From Rhizobium sp. AC27/96 (GTDB taxonomy: Bacteria > Pseudomonadota > Alphaproteobacteria > Rhizobiales > Rhizobiaceae), in assembly GCF_001692325.1 (NCBI RefSeq), contig NZ_LXKN01000018.1, positions 868,001 to 932,000 of the forward strand: 64,000 bases of DNA, given 5' to 3'. Made by a program: the position numbers and the translations under genes. Below, in pieces: positions 26,901 through 35,202 of the stretch (positions are counted from its first letter, which is position 1; every line of letters begins with the position of its first letter). The notes under the pieces are model-generated. The model saw nothing but the letters and a program-made list of their open reading frames with translations. It was not told where the DNA came from and did not search any database.

Positions 26901-27657
26901 GATCGCCCATGTCACCAGCCGCGTGAAAGCAGGCAATCTTTACGTCAACCGCAACATTATCGGCGCTGTCGTCGGCGTTCAGCCCTTCGGCGGCCGCGGC
27001 CTCTCCGGCACCGGCCCGAAGGCAGGCGGCCCGATGTACCTGCGTCGTCTGACCGCCTCATCGACCGAGCCGCTGCGCGACGAAACCGTACAAGTCGATC
27101 CGGCCGCTCAGGAGTTTCTTGCCTGGCTCGACAGCAAGGGAGCACCGGCTGCAAAGCAGGCTCGCGCCGTTGCCGGCCAGTCGTCGCTGGGCTTCAATGC
27201 CGAACTGCCCGGCCCGGTCGGTGAGTTGAACCTCTATGCGCTGCATCCGCGTGGCAGGGTCCTGCTCGTTCCAAAGACGGCGCTTGGCCTGCATGTCCAG
27301 GTCGCCGCCGCCCTTGCGACGGGCAATTCGATCGTCATCGACGCTGCTTCGGGTCTGCAGGACGAACTCCAAAATCTGCCAGCGGTGGTTACGGCCCGCA
27401 TCTCATGGTCGAAGGATTGGGCTGCGGATGGCCCATTCGCCGGCGCCCTCATCGAAGGAGATGCCGCCCGCGTCCAGCAGGCCATCAAGACGATATCAGC
27501 TCTTCCCGGCCCGCTGCTGCTCACGCAAGCCGCCTCTAGCGAGGAAATCGCCGGGAGCGCCGATGCCTACTGCTTGAACTGGCTGCTGGAAGAAGTGACG
27601 ACGTCGATCAACACGGCAGCTGCCGGCGGCAATGCGAGCCTGATGACGATCGGCTAA
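23956..27657 (+). CDS. putA: Bifunctional proline dehydrogenase / delta-1-pyrroline-5-carboxylate dehydrogenase PutA
   Basis: 1233-aa enzyme that oxidises proline to glutamate in two steps. The N-terminal half is the FAD proline dehydrogenase barrel (YEGPGISIKLSALHPRYSRS, LVKGAYWDAEIKRAQVDGL, YTRKIYTDVSYIACAKKLL). The C-terminal half is the aldehyde dehydrogenase, with CISPWNFPLAIFTGQ, FTGSTEVA, AETGGQNGMIVDSS and catalytic Cys at about residue 845 (GQRCSALRVL). A C-terminal ALDH-like domain typical of long PutAs follows. The ribbon-helix-helix DNA-binding domain of E. coli PutA is absent. The start ATG at 23956 has GAGG upstream; an in-frame extension to 23866 overlaps the promoter region. 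Confidence 0.97.
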   Translation: MTATVALAAEEPSPDAAPFSHFAPPIREQSPLRKAITAAYRRPETECLPMLVEAATLPAPVREAAKKTARTLIEALRAKHKGTGVEGLVHEYSLSSQEGVALMCLAEALLRIPDTATRDALIRDKIAGGDWKSHLGGGRSMFVNAATWGLVVTGKLTSTVSESGLSASLTRLIARAGEPVIRRGVDMAMRMMGEQFVTGETIDEALKRARALEAQGFRYSYDMLGEAATTHADAERYYRDYENAIHAIGKASAGRGIYEGPGISIKLSALHPRYSRSQVDRVMGELLPKVKALALLSKSYNIGLNIDAEEADRLELSLDLLEALCLDPDLDGWDGIGFVVQAYGKRCPFVLDFIIDLARRSGHRLMVRLVKGAYWDAEIKRAQVDGLEGFPVYTRKIYTDVSYIACAKKLLAATDVVFPQFATHNAQSLATIYQMAGSDFSVGKYEFQCLHGMGEPLYEEVVGAENLDRPCRIYAPVGTHETLLAYLVRRLLENGANSSFVNKIADPAVPVSELIADPVEVVRAMPVMGAQHDKIALPTDLFEGARKNSVGIDLSNETALSDLSEQLHASAAGDWLAKPILADGSERGEARAILNPADHADIVGHVAELAPEDAADVIRLAAGATASWAAVSPDARATILERAAELMQSEMPALVGLTIREAGKSAANAVGEVREAIDFLRYYAAQARKVLKPDSVPLGPVVCISPWNFPLAIFTGQVAAALVAGNPVVAKPAGNTPLIAAQGIRILHEAGIPLDVLQFAPGSGRMGAALVGAPETAGVMFTGSTEVARLIQAQLAERLSKFGKPIPLIAETGGQNGMIVDSSALAEQVVADVIASAFDSAGQRCSALRVLCLQDEVADRTLTMLRGALRELSVGRTDRLAIDIGPVIDDNAKRGIDEHIERMRKLGCAVEQLDLPTSAAKGTFVAPTIIELKKLSDLKREVFGPVLHIIRYKRKGLDRLIDDVNASGYGLTFGLHTRLDDTIAHVTSRVKAGNLYVNRNIIGAVVGVQPFGGRGLSGTGPKAGGPMYLRRLTASSTEPLRDETVQVDPAAQEFLAWLDSKGAPAAKQARAVAGQSSLGFNAELPGPVGELNLYALHPRGRVLLVPKTALGLHVQVAAALATGNSIVIDAASGLQDELQNLPAVVTARISWSKDWAADGPFAGALIEGDAARVQQAIKTISALPGPLLLTQAASSEEIAGSADAYCLNWLLEEVTTSINTAAAGGNASLMTIG

Positions 27658-27680
27658 GGCCACGATCTCGAATGAACATG

Positions 27681-27716
27681 GCGGCCGGGATAATCATGTC
27701 CCGGCCGCTTTTTTTT
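27681..27716 (+). terminator. Rho-independent terminator after putA
   Basis: A 10-bp GC-rich stem (GCGGCCGGGA at 27681-27690 with TCCCGGCCGC at 27699-27708) is followed by eight T residues, 23 bp after the putA stop. Textbook intrinsic terminator. Confidence 0.93.
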
Positions 27717-27818
27717 GTGACCGGATCTGTCGGATCCAATGACGCCGCCTCGCCCTCGCCGTTTGGCAACCACGTGCGTTCTCTTCCGAACGCTACTTTC
27801 GGCATTATCAAAAATTTT

Positions 27819-27836
27819 TGAGAAAAGCTTTTCTCA
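27819..27836. promoter_or_regulatory. Perfect palindromic operator 1 upstream of the lacI-type gene
   Basis: TGAGAAAAGCTTTTCTCA is an 18-bp perfect palindrome with the CG/GC-centred even symmetry used by LacI-family repressors. It lies 33 bp centre to centre from an identical copy, about three helical turns. Confidence 0.8.
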
Positions 27837-27850
27837 TATTGACTCTGGCG

Positions 27851-27870
27851 TTGAGAAAAGCTTTTCTCAA
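27851..27870. promoter_or_regulatory. Perfect palindromic operator 2 upstream of the lacI-type gene
   Basis: The same 18-bp palindrome as operator 1, extended to 20 bp by flanking T and A. A TTGACT at 27839-27844 lies between the two copies and could be the -35 box, placing this copy over the -10/start region. Binding by the LacI regulator encoded just downstream would repress its own transcription and that of the sugar operon behind it. Confidence 0.8.
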
Positions 27871-27893
27871 GAAAATCGAGTGGGAGAAGACAT

Positions 27894-28913
27894 CTGGAAA
27901 ATCAGCGTGCGAAAAGCGGACGCGCAACGATTCACGACGTTGCGGCGGCTGCAGGTGTGAGCATTTCGACAGCATCGAAGGCCCTCAACAATACCGGCCG
28001 TATGGGCGACGAGACCCGCGAGCGGGTCAAGCGGGCCGCTGCCGAGATCGGCTTCCGACCGAATGCGCTCGCCAAGGGATTGCTCAGCAACCGCACCTTC
28101 ACGATCGGTCTTCTGACCAACGACACATATGGCCGCTTCACGCTGCCGGTCATGGCCGGCATCACCGAAGCGCTCGTCGATCATGGGGTTTCGGTCTTCC
28201 TCTGCACCATCGAGGATGATCCGGTGCTCGGAAAGGTTCACGTCGACGCGCTGCTGGACAAGCATGTTGACGGCATCATCGCCTCGGGCAAGCGGATCGA
28301 CCGCCGCCTGCCGGTGGATCTGTCGAACCTGCCCGTACCCGTGGTCTACGCCTTCACAGAGGGGGCACCCGACAGCGTCACCTTCTGCGCCGACGATTTT
28401 CAGGGAGCGGTGCTTGCCGTGGAATGGCTGCAGGGCCTAGGCCGACGCCAGATAGCCCATGTGACGGGGCCGGACAGCTTCGTCTCGGTGCGCGAGCGCG
28501 CCAAGGCCTATCGCGGCCTTATCGGCGACGCGCTGCCGGTCATGTACGGCACCTGGTCCGAGGCATGGGGTCACGAGGCGGTGGCGCAGCTATGGAATGC
28601 GGCCGGCGCAAAACCAGACGCGATCTTCTGCGGCAACGACCAGATCGCGCGGGCGGTCGTTGATGCGCTGCGCGAGCGCGGCGTGCGGGTGCCGGAGGAT
28701 GTCTCGGTGGTTGGTTTCGACAATTGGGAGATCGTCGCCGCGCAAACAAGGCCGCCGCTGACGACGGTGGACATGAATCTGAAGGCGCTCGGAAGAGAGG
28801 CCGGACTAACGGTTCTGGCGCTGGCGGAGGGACGCAGCGTCGAACCGGGGATCAGGACATTGCCCTGCGAACTCGTCGTGCGGCAGTCGTGCGGGGGAGA
28901 CCCCGAGCTTTAA
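27894..28913 (+). CDS. LacI-family transcriptional regulator (apparent CTG start)
   Basis: 339-aa LacI/GalR repressor. The HTH reads ATIHDVAAAAGVSISTASKALNNTG followed by the hinge-helix segment GFRPNALAKGL; the sugar-binding domain (about residues 80-335) keeps FCGNDQIARAVVDALRERGVRVPEDVSVVGFDNWE. The first in-frame ATG/GTG/TTG is the GTG at 27957, inside the HTH recognition helix, which would destroy DNA binding. The open frame reaches back to 27852 with no ATG. A CTG at 27894, preceded by GGGAG at 7 nt, gives a natural N-terminus (LENQRAKSGRATIHDV), so I use it with caution. Two perfect operators lie immediately upstream. It is followed by a sugar ABC operon. Confidence 0.82.
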   Translation: MENQRAKSGRATIHDVAAAAGVSISTASKALNNTGRMGDETRERVKRAAAEIGFRPNALAKGLLSNRTFTIGLLTNDTYGRFTLPVMAGITEALVDHGVSVFLCTIEDDPVLGKVHVDALLDKHVDGIIASGKRIDRRLPVDLSNLPVPVVYAFTEGAPDSVTFCADDFQGAVLAVEWLQGLGRRQIAHVTGPDSFVSVRERAKAYRGLIGDALPVMYGTWSEAWGHEAVAQLWNAAGAKPDAIFCGNDQIARAVVDALRERGVRVPEDVSVVGFDNWEIVAAQTRPPLTTVDMNLKALGREAGLTVLALAEGRSVEPGIRTLPCELVVRQSCGGDPEL

Positions 28914-28953
28914 TCAAGAAAGGGCAATGGGAGTTGCCCCATGGGAGGAGAAC

Positions 28954-30195
28954 ATGATGAAGCGATTTCTGGCCGCAACCGGCCTCATATCCCTATGCCT
29001 GGCATCTGCCGCATCCGCTGAAAACATCTCCATGTGGGTGCGCAGCGGCATTGGCGATTCATTCAAAAAGGTCGTCGAGGCCTATAATGCCGGCCATGAC
29101 GACAAGGTCACGCTGACGGAAGTGCCTTTCGGCGAACTCGTGCAGAAATACGCGACCGCCATCGCCGGTGGCCAGGCGCCGGATGCGCTATCGATGGATC
29201 TGATCTACACGCCGGCCTTTGCCGCCGCCGGCCAGCTTGCAGACCTGACCGACTGGGCAAAAAGCCTGCCCTATTTCAACTCGCTCTCGCCATCGCATGT
29301 GAAGCTCGGCACCTATGACGGCCATATCTACGGCCTGCCGCTCTCGGTCGAGACCTCCGTCTTTGCCTGGAACAAGGATCTCTACAAGAAGGCCGGCCTC
29401 GACCCGGAAAAGGCGCCGACCAGCTGGGAGGAGATCGAGCAGAATGCCGAGAAGATCCGCGCGCTTGGCGGCGATACCTACGGCTTCTATTTCTCCGGCG
29501 GCGGCTGTGGCGGCTGCATGATCTTCACCTTCACCCCGCTCGTCTGGGGTGCCGGCGCAGACATTCTCTCGGCCGACGGCAAGACAGCGACGCTCGACAC
29601 GCCACAAATGCGCAAGGCAATCGGTATCTATCGCGACATGGTGAAAAAGGATCTGGTACCGGCAGGGGCGGCAAGCGATACCGGCGCCAATTTCCTGAGC
29701 ATCAGCAATGGCAAGATCGGCCAGCAGAGCATCGGCGCCTTCTCGATCGGCACGCTGATCACGCAATATCCCGATATCCACTTCGGGGTGACTCTGATCC
29801 CCGGCGCTGACGGCAAGCCGTCGTCCTTTGCCGGCGGCGACAATTTCGTCATCTCCAAGGGCACCAAGAAGCTCGATGCAGTGAAGAAATTCCTCGAATA
29901 CACCTATTCGCTCGAGGGGCAGAAGATCATGGCGAAATATGGCAGCCTGCCGACGCGCGGCGATATCGCTCAGCAGGTGCTTGAGGGCCTCGATCCGCGC
30001 ATGCAGGTTGGCCTGAAAGCCATATCGATCGCCAAGACGCCCTATACGCTGCAGTTCAACGATCTGATCAACAGCGCCAACGGTCCCTGGGCAGGCTTTA
30101 CCAATGCCGCGATCTTCGGAAGCGATGTCGATGGCGCCTTTGCCAATGCCCAATCGGAAATGCAGTCGATCATCGACACCGCCCAACAGCAATAA
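28954..30195 (+). CDS. CUT1-family sugar ABC transporter substrate-binding protein
   Basis: 413-aa periplasmic solute-binding protein (family 1, SBP_bac_1). A Sec signal spans about residues 2-23 (KRFLAATGLISLCLASAASA). Typical segments are WVRSGIGDSFKKVVEAYNA, GQAPDALSMDLIYTPAFAAAGQL, YGLPLSVETSVFAWNKDLYKKAGLDPEKAPTSWEE and FVISKGTKKLDAVKKFLEYTYS. Strong GGGAGGAG precedes the ATG pair at 28954/28957. It is first of the transport genes behind the LacI gene and ahead of a GH127 glycosidase, so an arabinofuranoside-type oligosaccharide is a fair guess at the ligand. Confidence 0.92.
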   Translation: MMKRFLAATGLISLCLASAASAENISMWVRSGIGDSFKKVVEAYNAGHDDKVTLTEVPFGELVQKYATAIAGGQAPDALSMDLIYTPAFAAAGQLADLTDWAKSLPYFNSLSPSHVKLGTYDGHIYGLPLSVETSVFAWNKDLYKKAGLDPEKAPTSWEEIEQNAEKIRALGGDTYGFYFSGGGCGGCMIFTFTPLVWGAGADILSADGKTATLDTPQMRKAIGIYRDMVKKDLVPAGAASDTGANFLSISNGKIGQQSIGAFSIGTLITQYPDIHFGVTLIPGADGKPSSFAGGDNFVISKGTKKLDAVKKFLEYTYSLEGQKIMAKYGSLPTRGDIAQQVLEGLDPRMQVGLKAISIAKTPYTLQFNDLINSANGPWAGFTNAAIFGSDVDGAFANAQSEMQSIIDTAQQQ

Positions 30196-30258
30196 GCGCA
30201 CGATTGCCGGGAGGCTTCACGCTTCCCGGTCCTTCCATCGCAACATCGGGAGCATTCC

Positions 30259-31176
30259 ATGGCGGGTCCTGGAGCTATCGCAACCGCGCGGCTTCGCAAA
30301 CGGCGAAGACGTGCCGGCTGGCACGGATTTCTCTACATCGCGCCGGCCATGGCGCTGGTCATCGTCTTCTTCATCCTGCCCGTTGTCTTCACCGTCTGGA
30401 TGAGCCTGCATAACTGGCCGCTGCTCGGCAATCCGCGCTGGATCGGCTTCGGCAACTATATCCGCATGTTCTCCGACATACGCTTCATGGCGGCGCTCCG
30501 GTTTACCGCCTATTACACGGTCGTCGTCACCATCGTGATTTTCGCCGTCGCCTTCCCGCTGGCACTTTATGTGGAGAAGCAGCGGCCATTCGTCGGCTTC
30601 TATCGGACGATCATCTTCCTTCCCGTCGTCGTCGGGCTTGCCACGGCCTCACTGCTCTGGGTCTGGCTCGCCAATGTCGACAGCGGCTTCTTCGCCCCGG
30701 TGGCGCTGGCGCTCGGTCTGGTCGACAAGAGGCCGAACCTGCTTGCCGATTTCGACATGGCGTTTGCGACGATCGTCGTCATGGTGGTCTGGAAGATTGC
30801 CGGCTTCACCATGATCATCCTGCTTACCGGCCTGCAGGCGATCCCCTCGGAACTCACGGAAGCAGCCCGCATCGATGGTGCGAAGCGCTGGCAGCGCTTC
30901 CGGCATCTGACCTTGCCGCTGATGCGCCGCACCATCGCGCTGGCGCTGATCATCTCCATCACCGGCTCGGTGCTCGCCTTCGACCAATTCTACATTATGA
31001 CATCAGGCGGCCCGCAGAACCGGATGATCTCGGTGGTTTACTACATCTTCAACCAGTCCTTCGTGTCCTTCAATCTCGGCTACGGCGCAGCATTGTCGAT
31101 CGCGCTGCTCGTCATCCTCGTGCTGATCAGCATCGTCCAGCTCTGGCTGCTACGCGGTGGGGAGGGCCGGCCATGA
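30259..31176 (+). CDS. Sugar ABC transporter permease (MalF/UgpA type)
   Basis: 305-aa inner-membrane permease with six predicted membrane segments, first at about residues 25-46 (FLYIAPAMALVIVFFILPVVF). The EAA loop is LTEAARIDGAKRWQRFRHLTLPLM at about residues 198-221. It lies 63 bp after the binding protein gene and overlaps the second permease by 4 nt. Confidence 0.93.
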   Translation: MAGPGAIATARLRKRRRRAGWHGFLYIAPAMALVIVFFILPVVFTVWMSLHNWPLLGNPRWIGFGNYIRMFSDIRFMAALRFTAYYTVVVTIVIFAVAFPLALYVEKQRPFVGFYRTIIFLPVVVGLATASLLWVWLANVDSGFFAPVALALGLVDKRPNLLADFDMAFATIVVMVVWKIAGFTMIILLTGLQAIPSELTEAARIDGAKRWQRFRHLTLPLMRRTIALALIISITGSVLAFDQFYIMTSGGPQNRMISVVYYIFNQSFVSFNLGYGAALSIALLVILVLISIVQLWLLRGGEGRP

Positions 31177-32036
31177 CCACAGCAAAAGAGCGCCGCGCAA
31201 GGCGCAAGCTCTGGGGCGGTATCGGCTATCACGGTATCGGCGTCATCATCGTCATTTTCTTCTTCGCGCCCTTTGCGATCGCGCTCCTTTCCTCATTCAG
31301 GCACGGTAGCGAAGCCAGCCTTCCGCCGCTGCCGCCCTGGCCGACGACCGGCTTCAGCTTCGACGCCTATCGCTCGCTCGATGGCTTCGGGGCAGGCGTT
31401 CTGCAACATACGCTGAATTCGCTGTTCGTCTCGGTCGGGACGGTAGTACTGACCGTCCTCGTCAGCCTGCTGGCCGGCTACGGTTTCTCGCGCTACCAAT
31501 TCCCCTTCAAGGGCATCCTCTTCATTCTCGTCATCGCAACGCTGATGATCCCCTTCCAATCGATCCTGACGCCGCTCTTCATTATCCTCGCGAAGCTCGG
31601 CCTCAACAATTCGCTGATCGGGCTGACGCTGGTCTATGTGACGCTGCAGCTGCCCTTCTCGGTCTTCATGATGCGCAACGCCTTCGACGCGGTGCCCAAG
31701 GAAATCGAGGAAGCGGCCCGCATCGACGGCGCGCGCGATCTGAAACTCCTCTTCCGCGTGCTGTTTCCGCTGGTGCTGCCGGGCGTGGCGACAGTTGCGA
31801 TCTTCGCCTTCCTGAATGCCTGGAACGAATTCCTGGCGGCGCTGATCCTTCTCTCCAGCAATGAGAAATTCACCCTGCCGGTTCTGATGATCGCCGTCAG
31901 GACCGGACGCCTCGGCGCCGTCAATTGGGGAGCGGTCCAGGCCGGTATTGCCGTCATGACCATCCCCTGCGTCATCGTCTTCCTGCTTTTGCAACGCTAC
32001 TACATGCGCGGGCTGATGGCCGGCGCGGTGAAATGA
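31173..32036 (+). CDS. Sugar ABC transporter permease (MalG/UgpE type)
   Basis: 287-aa permease of the MalG type. It has a first membrane segment at about residues 20-41 and the EAA loop IEEAARIDGARDLKLLFRVLFPLVLPG. The ending NAWNEFLAALILLSS ... LLLQRYYMRGLMAGAVK is typical of the family. It overlaps both the upstream permease and, if the first start is used, the downstream glycosidase gene by 4 nt. Confidence 0.93.
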   Translation: MTTAKERRARRKLWGGIGYHGIGVIIVIFFFAPFAIALLSSFRHGSEASLPPLPPWPTTGFSFDAYRSLDGFGAGVLQHTLNSLFVSVGTVVLTVLVSLLAGYGFSRYQFPFKGILFILVIATLMIPFQSILTPLFIILAKLGLNNSLIGLTLVYVTLQLPFSVFMMRNAFDAVPKEIEEAARIDGARDLKLLFRVLFPLVLPGVATVAIFAFLNAWNEFLAALILLSSNEKFTLPVLMIAVRTGRLGAVNWGAVQAGIAVMTIPCVIVFLLLQRYYMRGLMAGAVK

Positions 32037-33991
32037 CCCCTTCAAACAAACGGATGAAAGCCATGTCAGACAAGCAAAGCCGCCAGTTCCGCCCCCTGCC
32101 CGTTCCGAATGTTGAGCTCGCCGGCCTTTTCGGCGACCGCCAGGATGCCATCTGCAATTCAACGGCGGCCACCCTGCTCGACCGCTGCGTCGAGGCCGGC
32201 ATGATCCGCGCCATCGACGTCGGCCAGCCAAGCCCCGGCATCGTTATCCCCTTGCAGACTTGGTCGGGCTCGACGCAAATGTTCTGGGACAGTGATCTCG
32301 GCAAGTCGATCGAGACCATCGCCTATTCGCTCTATCGCCGCCCCAATCCGGAGCTGGAAGCACGCGCCGACGCCATCATCGACATGTATGAAAAGATGCA
32401 GGAGAAGGATGGCTATCTGAACGCCTGGTTCCAGCGCGTTCAACCCGGTCGCCGCTGGACCAACCTGCGCGACCACCATGAGCTTTATTGCGCCGGCCAT
32501 CTGATCGAGGCGGCCGTCGCCTATTATCAGGCGACGGGCAAGCGCAAGCTGCTCGACATCATGAGCCGCTTTGCCGACTACATGCTGACCGTCTTCGGCC
32601 ACGGCGAAGGACAGCTACGCGGCTATTGCGGCCATGAGGAGGTGGAACTCGCGCTCGTCAAGCTCGCCCGCGTCACGGGTGAGAATAAGTACTTGGATCT
32701 GGCCAAATACTTCATCGACGAGCGCGGTCAGCAGCCGCATTTCTTCACCGAGGAAGCGCTGCGCGATGGCCGCGACCCCAAGAACTTCGTGCAAAAGACC
32801 TATGAATACAGCCAGTCGCACCTGCCGGTGCGCGACCAGACCAAGGTGGTGGGGCATGCCGTGCGCGCCATGTACCTCTATTCCGGCATGGCCGACATCG
32901 CTACGGAATATAACGACGACACCTTGACCTCGGCGCTCGAAACACTGTGGGATGATCTCACGACCAAGCAGATGTATGTCACGGGCGGCATCGGGCCGGC
33001 GGCATCGAACGAAGGCTTCACCGACTATTACGACCTGCCGAACGAGAGCGCCTATGCCGAGACCTGTGCCTCTGTCGGCCTCGTCTTCTGGGCCAACCGC
33101 ATGCTCGGTCGCGGCCCGAACCGCCGCTATGCCGATATCATGGAACAGGCGCTCTATAACGGCGCGATGGCCGGATTGTCTCTCGACGGCAAGACCTTCT
33201 TCTATGAAAACCCGCTGGAGAGCGCCGGCAAGCATCATCGCTGGACCTGGCATCATTGCCCCTGCTGCCCGCCCAACATCGCCCGCCTGCTCGCTTCGGT
33301 CGGCTCCTACATGTATGCCGCAGCGGACAACGAGATCGCCGTGCATCTCTATGGCGAGAGCAAGGCCCGCGTGCCGTTGGCGAGCGGCGTGACCGTTACG
33401 CTTGCCCAGGCGACGCGCTATCCTTGGGACGGTGCCATCCATTTCGAGGTCAACCCGGATCGCAATGCCGAATTCGCGCTGTCGCTGCGCATACCAGAAT
33501 GGGCCGAGGGCGCAACGCTTGCGGTCAATGGCAAGAGCATCGATCTCTCGGCTGTCACCATCGACGGCTATGCCCGTATCGACCGCGAGTGGCAGGCGGG
33601 CGACAAGGTCGACCTCAATATTCCGCTGATCCCGCGCACCCTTTTCGCCAATCCCAGGGTCCGCCAGGACGCCGGGCGCGCCGCCCTGATGCGCGGCCCG
33701 CTCGTCTATTGCGTCGAGACCACGGATAACGGCCAAGACCTCAATGGCATTTCGTTCGCCGGCAAGCCCGCCTCGGCAAGGACTGCCGAAATCGCCGCCC
33801 TCGAAGGTGCCGTCGCGCTCGATATTCCGGTCACACGCGATGAGGCGGACTGGGGATCGGATCTTTACCGGACGACGCCCCCGAAGAGCCGAGCCGCCAC
33901 CGCACGCTTCGTGCCCTATCATCTCTGGGACAACCGCGAGCCGGGCGAAATGCTGGTCTGGATCCGCACCGAGCAAAGCCGCGGAGCCTGA
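32033..33991 (+). CDS. Glycoside hydrolase family 127 protein (beta-L-arabinofuranosidase-like)
   Basis: 652-aa GH127/DUF1680 enzyme; family members remove beta-L-arabinofuranosyl residues. Recognised from TGKRKLLDIMSRFADYM, GYCGHEEVELALVKLARVTG, QMYVTGGIGP, NESAYAETCASVGLVFWANRML and TWHHCPCCPPNIARLLASVGSYMYA. The CxCC cluster and the Glu upstream fit the Zn-Cys3-Glu active site known from the Bifidobacterium enzyme HypBA1. No signal peptide, so it acts in the cytosol on imported oligosaccharides. The ATG at 32033 overlaps the permease stop; 32063 is an alternative. It is embedded in the ABC operon, before the ATPase gene. Confidence 0.9.
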   Translation: MTPSNKRMKAMSDKQSRQFRPLPVPNVELAGLFGDRQDAICNSTAATLLDRCVEAGMIRAIDVGQPSPGIVIPLQTWSGSTQMFWDSDLGKSIETIAYSLYRRPNPELEARADAIIDMYEKMQEKDGYLNAWFQRVQPGRRWTNLRDHHELYCAGHLIEAAVAYYQATGKRKLLDIMSRFADYMLTVFGHGEGQLRGYCGHEEVELALVKLARVTGENKYLDLAKYFIDERGQQPHFFTEEALRDGRDPKNFVQKTYEYSQSHLPVRDQTKVVGHAVRAMYLYSGMADIATEYNDDTLTSALETLWDDLTTKQMYVTGGIGPAASNEGFTDYYDLPNESAYAETCASVGLVFWANRMLGRGPNRRYADIMEQALYNGAMAGLSLDGKTFFYENPLESAGKHHRWTWHHCPCCPPNIARLLASVGSYMYAAADNEIAVHLYGESKARVPLASGVTVTLAQATRYPWDGAIHFEVNPDRNAEFALSLRIPEWAEGATLAVNGKSIDLSAVTIDGYARIDREWQAGDKVDLNIPLIPRTLFANPRVRQDAGRAALMRGPLVYCVETTDNGQDLNGISFAGKPASARTAEIAALEGAVALDIPVTRDEADWGSDLYRTTPPKSRAATARFVPYHLWDNREPGEMLVWIRTEQSRGA

Positions 33992-33992
33992 C

Positions 33993-35066
33993 ATGACGAA
34001 GAACGGCATGAAGCTCACCGGCGTCCGCAAGAGCTTCGGCGGGCTGGAGGTCATTCACGGCATCGATCTCGATGTGCCGGAGGGCGCTTTCGTCGTCTTC
34101 GTCGGCCCGTCCGGCTGCGGCAAATCCACCCTGCTGCGGATGATTGCCGGGCTGGAAGAGGTCACGGACGGCGAGATCGCCATCAAGGGCCGCGATGTTA
34201 CCGATCTCGACCCATCCGAGCGCGGCATCGCCATGGTCTTTCAGTCCTATGCGCTCTATCCGCATATGAGCGTGCGCGACAATCTCGGTTTCGGGCTAAA
34301 AATGGCCCGAACCGATGCGGGCGAGATCGAGCAGCGCGTCGGCTCCACCGCCGCGATCCTTAAGATCGACCATCTGCTCGAGCGCCGGCCGGGCCAACTC
34401 TCGGGCGGTCAGCGCCAGCGCGTCGCCATCGGCCGGGCGATCGTGCGCAAGCCGGAGGTCTTCCTGTTCGATGAGCCGCTGTCCAATCTCGATGCCGAAC
34501 TGCGCGTCTCCATGCGCATCGAAATTGCCCGACTGCACCGCGAACTCGGCAATACCATGATCTACGTCACCCATGATCAGACCGAGGCCATGACGCTCGC
34601 CGACAAGATCGTCGTGCTGAAGGACGGCCGGATCGAACAGGTGGGCAGTCCGCGGGCGATCTATGAGGATCCGGCCAACAGCTTCGTTGCTGGGTTCATC
34701 GGTTCGCCCCGCATGAACATGATTGACGCCATATGGTCCGGCGAAGGGACAGCCAAGGTCGGCAATGGCACTGTCAGGGTCGATCTGGCCCGCCACAAGC
34801 CATCAGCCGGCGAAAACCTGCTGCTTGGCATGCGCCCGGAACATTTGATCGTGGCCGCTGATCAGGAGGATGCCATCCGGGTCACGGTCGACGTCACCGA
34901 ATATCTGGGCGGCACGCGCTATCTCTATTGCCAGACGGAGGATGGCCAATCACTGATCGCCGAATATCGCGAAGGGCCTGATGTAGGGCGCGGCGACACG
35001 CTCCATCTGCGCTGCCCGCCCGAGCGGCGGCGCTATTTCGACAAGCAAGGCGAGCGGCTTCGCTAA
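33993..35066 (+). CDS. Sugar ABC transporter ATP-binding protein (UgpC/MalK type)
   Basis: 357-aa ATPase for the CUT1 transporter. Walker A GPSGCGKS, signature LSGGQRQRVAIGRAI and Walker B VFLFDEPLSNLDAEL are all present, followed by the C-terminal regulatory OB-fold domain (GMRPEHL). It starts 1 nt after the GH127 stop, so the order of the operon is SBP, two permeases, glycosidase, ATPase. Confidence 0.95.
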   Translation: MTKNGMKLTGVRKSFGGLEVIHGIDLDVPEGAFVVFVGPSGCGKSTLLRMIAGLEEVTDGEIAIKGRDVTDLDPSERGIAMVFQSYALYPHMSVRDNLGFGLKMARTDAGEIEQRVGSTAAILKIDHLLERRPGQLSGGQRQRVAIGRAIVRKPEVFLFDEPLSNLDAELRVSMRIEIARLHRELGNTMIYVTHDQTEAMTLADKIVVLKDGRIEQVGSPRAIYEDPANSFVAGFIGSPRMNMIDAIWSGEGTAKVGNGTVRVDLARHKPSAGENLLLGMRPEHLIVAADQEDAIRVTVDVTEYLGGTRYLYCQTEDGQSLIAEYREGPDVGRGDTLHLRCPPERRRYFDKQGERLR

Positions 35067-35202
35067 GCCGCGCATTTTCATCGCAACGACGCGCTAATCA
35101 TTTGACGAACAAGGATGATTTGAGGAATGTTGCTGATGGAGATTGCATGCCACGCGCCGGCCCTATGCGGGACGATGCGCGATATCAAACCGGAGAGGCC
35201 TT

